Below, one piece after another: positions 8,602 through 12,585 of a stretch of DNA of 12,585 nucleotides. The stretch's first letter is position 1. Each line of letters opens with the position of its first letter. Source of the stretch: Hamiltosporidium magnivora (lineage: Eukaryota; Microsporidia; Dubosqiidae). Location: NCBI GenBank assembly GCA_004325065.1, contig PITI01000430.1, positions 1 through 12,585 on the forward strand, read 5' to 3'. The notes under the pieces are model-generated. The model did not search any database. It was not told where the DNA came from and saw only the letters and a program-made list of their open reading frames with translations. The position numbers and the translations under genes are program-made.

Positions 8602-11166
8602 TCAAAATACATGAGATCGAATAAAAGAAAATGAAATAAAAAAGATAATAAAAATCGGAATCTTTTTTTTGGGCTTTTTACGAGGATCAGTTAGAAATAC
8701 ATCTTTTTTTGACCATTTATTTGTTAGATCGATATTATAATCATTTATTTTGTGAAATTCAAATATTGCAGTTTCAATTTGTAATATATACTTATAAACA
8801 ATATTTCAAATTATTGATTTTGTTCGGCCATGTATAATATTTTTGTTGTATTTATCAATTATTGTATCGCTTTCGTTCATTAATTCATAGGAAATGTTTC
8901 TGAAGGGGGACTAAAGTATATGTTTTGCGTCCAAAAAAACAAATCTTAGCGATTTTAAGGAATAAATATCCCGTGTTTTGCTATTTCTCCCAATTTCTTT
9001 AATATTTGTATTTGAAATTCCAGAATCATATTTATCACTGTAAAAAATAATATCGGCCCAAAAAGTGATTTTATGAATTAAACTTTCATCGACTGTAATT
9101 TCAGGCATAGAACAGAAGGAAACATTATATTAATTTGCATCATAAAAAGCAATTAATGTTTAACTGGGCAATTGTTTTATGAGAAGTTTTTGTCTGAAAT
9201 CCAATGGGTTTAAAGTTTCATAAAAAGTTGATCTTAACTGCAAATCGTTATAACCTAATGATATTATAAGATATTTTCCAAATCTGAAAAATTTCTTGGA
9301 TGAAACTGGAATTTCTATTTGTATTTGAACTTCTTGAATTATCACCGGCTGACATATTCCAAAGGAGAGCACAGGTTTTGTAAATTAAAAAATCCTCGAA
9401 TGATGGGAAAGGTAAGAAAATGTTTATCTTTGTATTTCTCGTGTAAATTCTCCTTAAAAAGCAGTGAAGTTAAAATTTTTTGTTAGAAATTCGTAACTGA
9501 TACTTTTATTTATAAAACCTGTACTGCATTATGAAATCAATTTTGCAAAAGTTTTTTAATTGCGTTACGATGTGCTCCTATACCCTTCTTTTAGTATAAA
9601 CTATGCTTTTTCGAAACTAACATTACCAGTCTAAATCTAGATAATAAAGGGCGTTTAATATATTTAAATTCATCGAGGTTTTTATCTCGAATTCTTTGTC
9701 GCAATCCTGACTCGGATTTTCTTCATTTATAATAGTATCATTGGCACTATAAATTTAATTTTTGACACAAAAATATTGTTCACAGCATTGGAAAGATTTT
9801 TTAATTCCATCTATTAGAGATATACTCGATTAAACATCTATGCATTCTATAATATTCTTTGGGTTGGAATATGGCGAGGATCTTTAGAGGAAATACAAAG
9901 TTTTTAATTAAAAATGATTTTAAAGATTAAATCCACATAAATTAATCAGAATCTTTTCAAAGCCAAAATTGTATAGATCGTCCGTAATTTTGTAAAATTT
10001 ATCGCAATTTGTTGTGTTTCTTATGATACGGTTCGGATCGTAGTTTTCTTTTTCAGCTCTGAATCATTCTTATCTTTATTTGATTTTCCTCGGAAGTCAT
10101 AGGTCAGTTGTAACTATGGTTGAATGTGTTCCTCCTATTAGAACAAAATATGGAATTTTTCGGATTGAGACTAGGTGTATGTTAACTTATATTGTTACTT
10201 TTTGCAAAAGAGACTTTTCAATTTAGTGCTTTACATTCAAAATTAGTTTTTTGAATTTCTTATTGATTTTACTAAACACAAACAAGTTTTTGAATCATTC
10301 AAGTACCCCAAAGTCTGTATCTCCGAATTTAATTTCCCTCCATAACATCTCAAATCATTCATTTCCGAATTCAATTCATAAATCGAAATATTTTGGCTTA
10401 GTAGTCGTGCTAAACCTGTATCACATTCATAACATCTTATATTCAATACTTGAAAAGAAGAGCCTGGTATGTTATTCTGTTTAATTTTAGAATAATTGAG
10501 ATGAAATACAAAACTTTCGTTAAGAGATAGATTTTTTAAAGGATTTTAACCTAATTTGTTGCCTGCCGTTGACTTAAAAATGTAAGACCTAGTATTTATT
10601 GTTAAGCTAGAGTGACGGTTAAAAATTGGGAACTGTATGATTCCGTAATGGCTTCTAATATCATGATGGTTTGACTTATTTGATGTTGTTTTGTCCTTAT
10701 TTTTCGAAGATGGTACTGATTCGCTTGAATTACATATGTTACCATGATTGTATGTCGAATCAACTGTTTTTGATTGGATTCGTTGAGAATAATTATTTGA
10801 ATGATCTATATTATTTGGGTTTTGAGGATAATTTACTTAACGTGAAATGTATTGAGAAGTAAAAGTATCATATATACTTCTTTTTCTAAATTCCAAATCT
10901 GTTACCATGATCTGAATTCAAAAAGAATCGGCTTTTAATTTGCAAATAATCGCTTATTTTATCATCTTTTGATATGATTTCTATATCAATAATATCTGTA
11001 TTGATTCTTGTTTTACTGAATTTTTGCTGTCTGTTTATTCTATAGGATGATATGCCATATTGCTATTATTATTAGCTACGGAATAGCGAGCGGTAATTCT
11101 TGCAGAGAGCGAATATATGCAATCAAAATTGATTTTATAAATAAAATTTCTAATATTCTTTTCAGT
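8602..11166 (-). pseudogene. Large decayed gene, probably leucine-rich-repeat type (about 850 codons)
   Basis: Minus-strand frames link into one long broken gene. Frame 1 is open 11166-11038. Frame 3 is open 11062-10889. Frame 1 runs again from an ATG at 10908 to TAA at 10243, 222 codons with only two internal stops (TAA at 10837-10839 and 10546-10548). Frame 2 covers 10181-10056, frame 3 10063-9923, frame 2 9926-9804 and frame 3 9829-9626 with one stop. Frame 1 then runs 9384-8602, 261 codons with four internal stops (9160, 9130, 8911, 8806), ending at TGA. Such low stop density is far from random in this composition. An early part (10836-10640) is Asn/Ser-rich and polar. Later pieces fit leucine-rich-repeat spacing: NPLKNLSLNES, FQVLNIRCYECDTGLARLL, LNILNALYYLDLDW, YSLKSLRFVFLDAKHI. 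The end is lysine-rich (RKKPKKKIP) then hydrophobic. At least six frame changes make it a pseudogene. No intact start is visible. The family call is less certain than the decay itself. Confidence 0.6.
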
Positions 11167-12260
11167 TTACTGGTAATTTTGAAAAAAAAAGTATTTCAAT
11201 TCTCAAATTACTTAAATTAAAAAACAAATTCTCAATATTAGCACTTCACTTATTTTTTGTTTAATTACAAATTTGATAAGCTAAAGTGTTGTAACCACTC
11301 TCGAGTAACCCAGATAAAAGGTATCTTAGATAGAGGCAGGCTCTATCCTTTAAATAAAAGAGTTGGTTAACCGTGTAAGTAAACATTTCTTTTGATTACC
11401 GAAAGATTTATTCAAATAATTATTCCACTTCTTCATTTTCCTTTCTTCCAACATTTGATTTTTAAGAAATATATTTCTTTATTTTATAAGGGAATTCAAT
11501 AATCGTTAATTCTGTAGTATTCTACTAGATAAAGATTCAACAACCTGTTTATTTTATCGTTAGAATTAAATCTAACAAACACTTTATATTTAAATTTAAA
11601 AGAAATAGAATTTTTAACTTTTTATAGAAGTAATATAATTTTATTTGATTATTTTAAACCATAAAGCCTATTATATGGAATCATTTCAAAGTATTTTCGG
11701 TCTAATAATATGATTATATTCGGAATATTATTTCGATTTTTTTTAAAAAAGAGAATATTTAAAAATATTCATAATTTTGGTTAATTCTTCAATTATATGA
11801 AAAACAGACATTTCGATGAGTAGTTGGATGCTGAATTTATAAAAATTTAGATAAAATTTTAACATATGTTATATAAGAAATTCATTATAATATATCCCGC
11901 AAAAAGTTAGCCAATTCCGAGATTAATTCGCTATTTTTATAAAAAGATGGATTAGTGAGTACAAAAACAATGGATAATTTTACTGGTTATTTGACTTTAT
12001 TTTTAAGTTGAAAAAATATCACTTAAAATTATTATTTTATAAAAATTAATAAATTTAAAACAAATTAAATATGGTTAAAAATAGATAACACTTGTGTAAA
12101 GATATTTTGCTATATTGCAATTTAAAAAACATTTAGATATGATTGCAATTTTTTTTAATAAATATCAAAAATTTTTTATTTTATTCCACAGTAACAAGTT
12201 ATGAAGGATCTCATTTTAAATCCAAACATAAAAAATTTTGATAAATTTTCTTCTTAATTC
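11167..12260. other. A+T-rich stretch; only a short hairpin seen
   Basis: No coding sequence can be supported on either strand. At 11281-11380 composition is less A+T-rich and contains the perfect inverted repeat described separately. The rest, especially 11400-12250, is low-complexity A+T leading to the left end of element copy B. Confidence 0.5.
11329..11347. repeat. Perfect 7-bp inverted repeat (hairpin)
   Basis: GATAGAG (11329-11335) pairs with CTCTATC (11341-11347) around GCAGG. A further AAAGG/CCTTT pairing is possible just outside with an asymmetric bulge. The surrounding sequence does not fold into a tRNA and lacks a T-arm consensus, so no RNA gene is called. Confidence 0.45.
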
Positions 12261-12585
12261 TTTATTTAAAAGTATCACATCTTTTTACAATAGTGGCAAG
12301 TGTTATATTTGTTTTCATGACATTAACGCAGTTCTAGGTTTAACATAAATAACTGCTACCCCAACACTCCATCGGTAACCCCTGCGATACCTTCATCCCT
12401 AAGCCTTTCATCTAACAGGTGTGTAGAACCTAATTAATAGGCGAGGCAGTGGCCAGGAATTCGTTAATGTGCGTTGCATGGAGTGTGATCGAAGGCCGAA
12501 GCCCCCCTGGGCATCCCAAGACTATGCAGCATTCCCACTTACTCTACACTTTCGGAACCCGATAAACTTCTAGCTAAGATATATT
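12261..12585 (-). mobile_element. Repeat element copy B, partial (cut by window end)
   Basis: This matches copy A 5307-4982 in reverse complement with about 22 differences, one of them a single-base indel in a C run near 12503. The last 77 bases (12509-12585) are identical to copy A. The left boundary agrees with the AATAAA end of copy A: similarity stops at about 12260, where copy A has its duplicated target bases. The far end and its flanking duplication lie outside the window. The two copies are recent relative to copy C. Confidence 0.75.

Noticed and set aside
10251..10862. Plus-strand frames of 77 and 63 codons
   Set aside because: Both lie opposite the best-preserved part of the minus-strand pseudogene, where the minus frame is open for over 200 codons with two stops; they are shadows.
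10243..10908. In-frame TAA codons as a sign of a changed genetic code or introns
   Set aside because: The ABC transporter gene ends in TAA at the expected length, and the relics contain TAA, TAG and TGA as well as frameshifts. Splice-like signals around the stops do not form convincing introns of suitable length.
11281..11380. tRNA or a further copy of the repeat element
   Set aside because: There is a hairpin and a D-arm-like string, but no acceptor stem or T-arm. Similarity to the element is limited to a few short strings such as GTAACCC.

Overview
The window is A+T-rich eukaryotic DNA with one intact, intronless gene and about 10.5 kb of repeats, transposon relics and decayed coding sequence. 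The short flanks of the intact gene (CCC touching the ATG, AATAAA overlapping the stop codon), the absence of introns and the ABCG half-transporter product all fit a microsporidian. The loose, repeat-rich remainder points to one of the large-genome microsporidia (for example Hamiltosporidium- or Edhazardia-like). That placement is inference; the window holds no rRNA or other taxonomic marker.

Layout: 66-1961 (+) encodes a 631-residue ABCG-type half transporter with all nucleotide-binding motifs. 1963-3734 has no supportable gene. 3735-4492 (-) holds coding relics, including the C-terminal end of a non-LTR retrotransposon protein (4066-4492). 4582-5307 is a G+C-richer 726-bp repeat element flanked by an exact 11-bp direct repeat. 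5411-6812 (-) is a decayed, leucine-rich-repeat-like coding relic. 6813-7568 is an old, diverged, inverted copy of the same repeat element. 7654-8001 (-) is an intact 115-codon frame with a signal-peptide-like start. 8602-11166 (-) is a decayed gene of about 2.5 kb with several frameshifts and in-frame stops. 11167-12260 is A+T-rich and apparently empty. 12261-12585 is a third, young copy of the repeat element that runs off the window end.

The main result is the repeat family. Three copies of different ages are present: two about 93% identical over the shared 325 bp by hand alignment, and one much older but recognisable end to end. The best copy has a clean 11-bp target-site duplication and a 3' end at AATAAA, which suggests a non-autonomous element moved by target-primed reverse transcription. 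A relic of a possible driver (a LINE of the R2/R4/Dong type) lies just beside it. The second result is two long minus-strand pseudogenes, invisible as single ORFs, that become visible when the three minus frames are read together. All alignments and translations were done by eye and hand.
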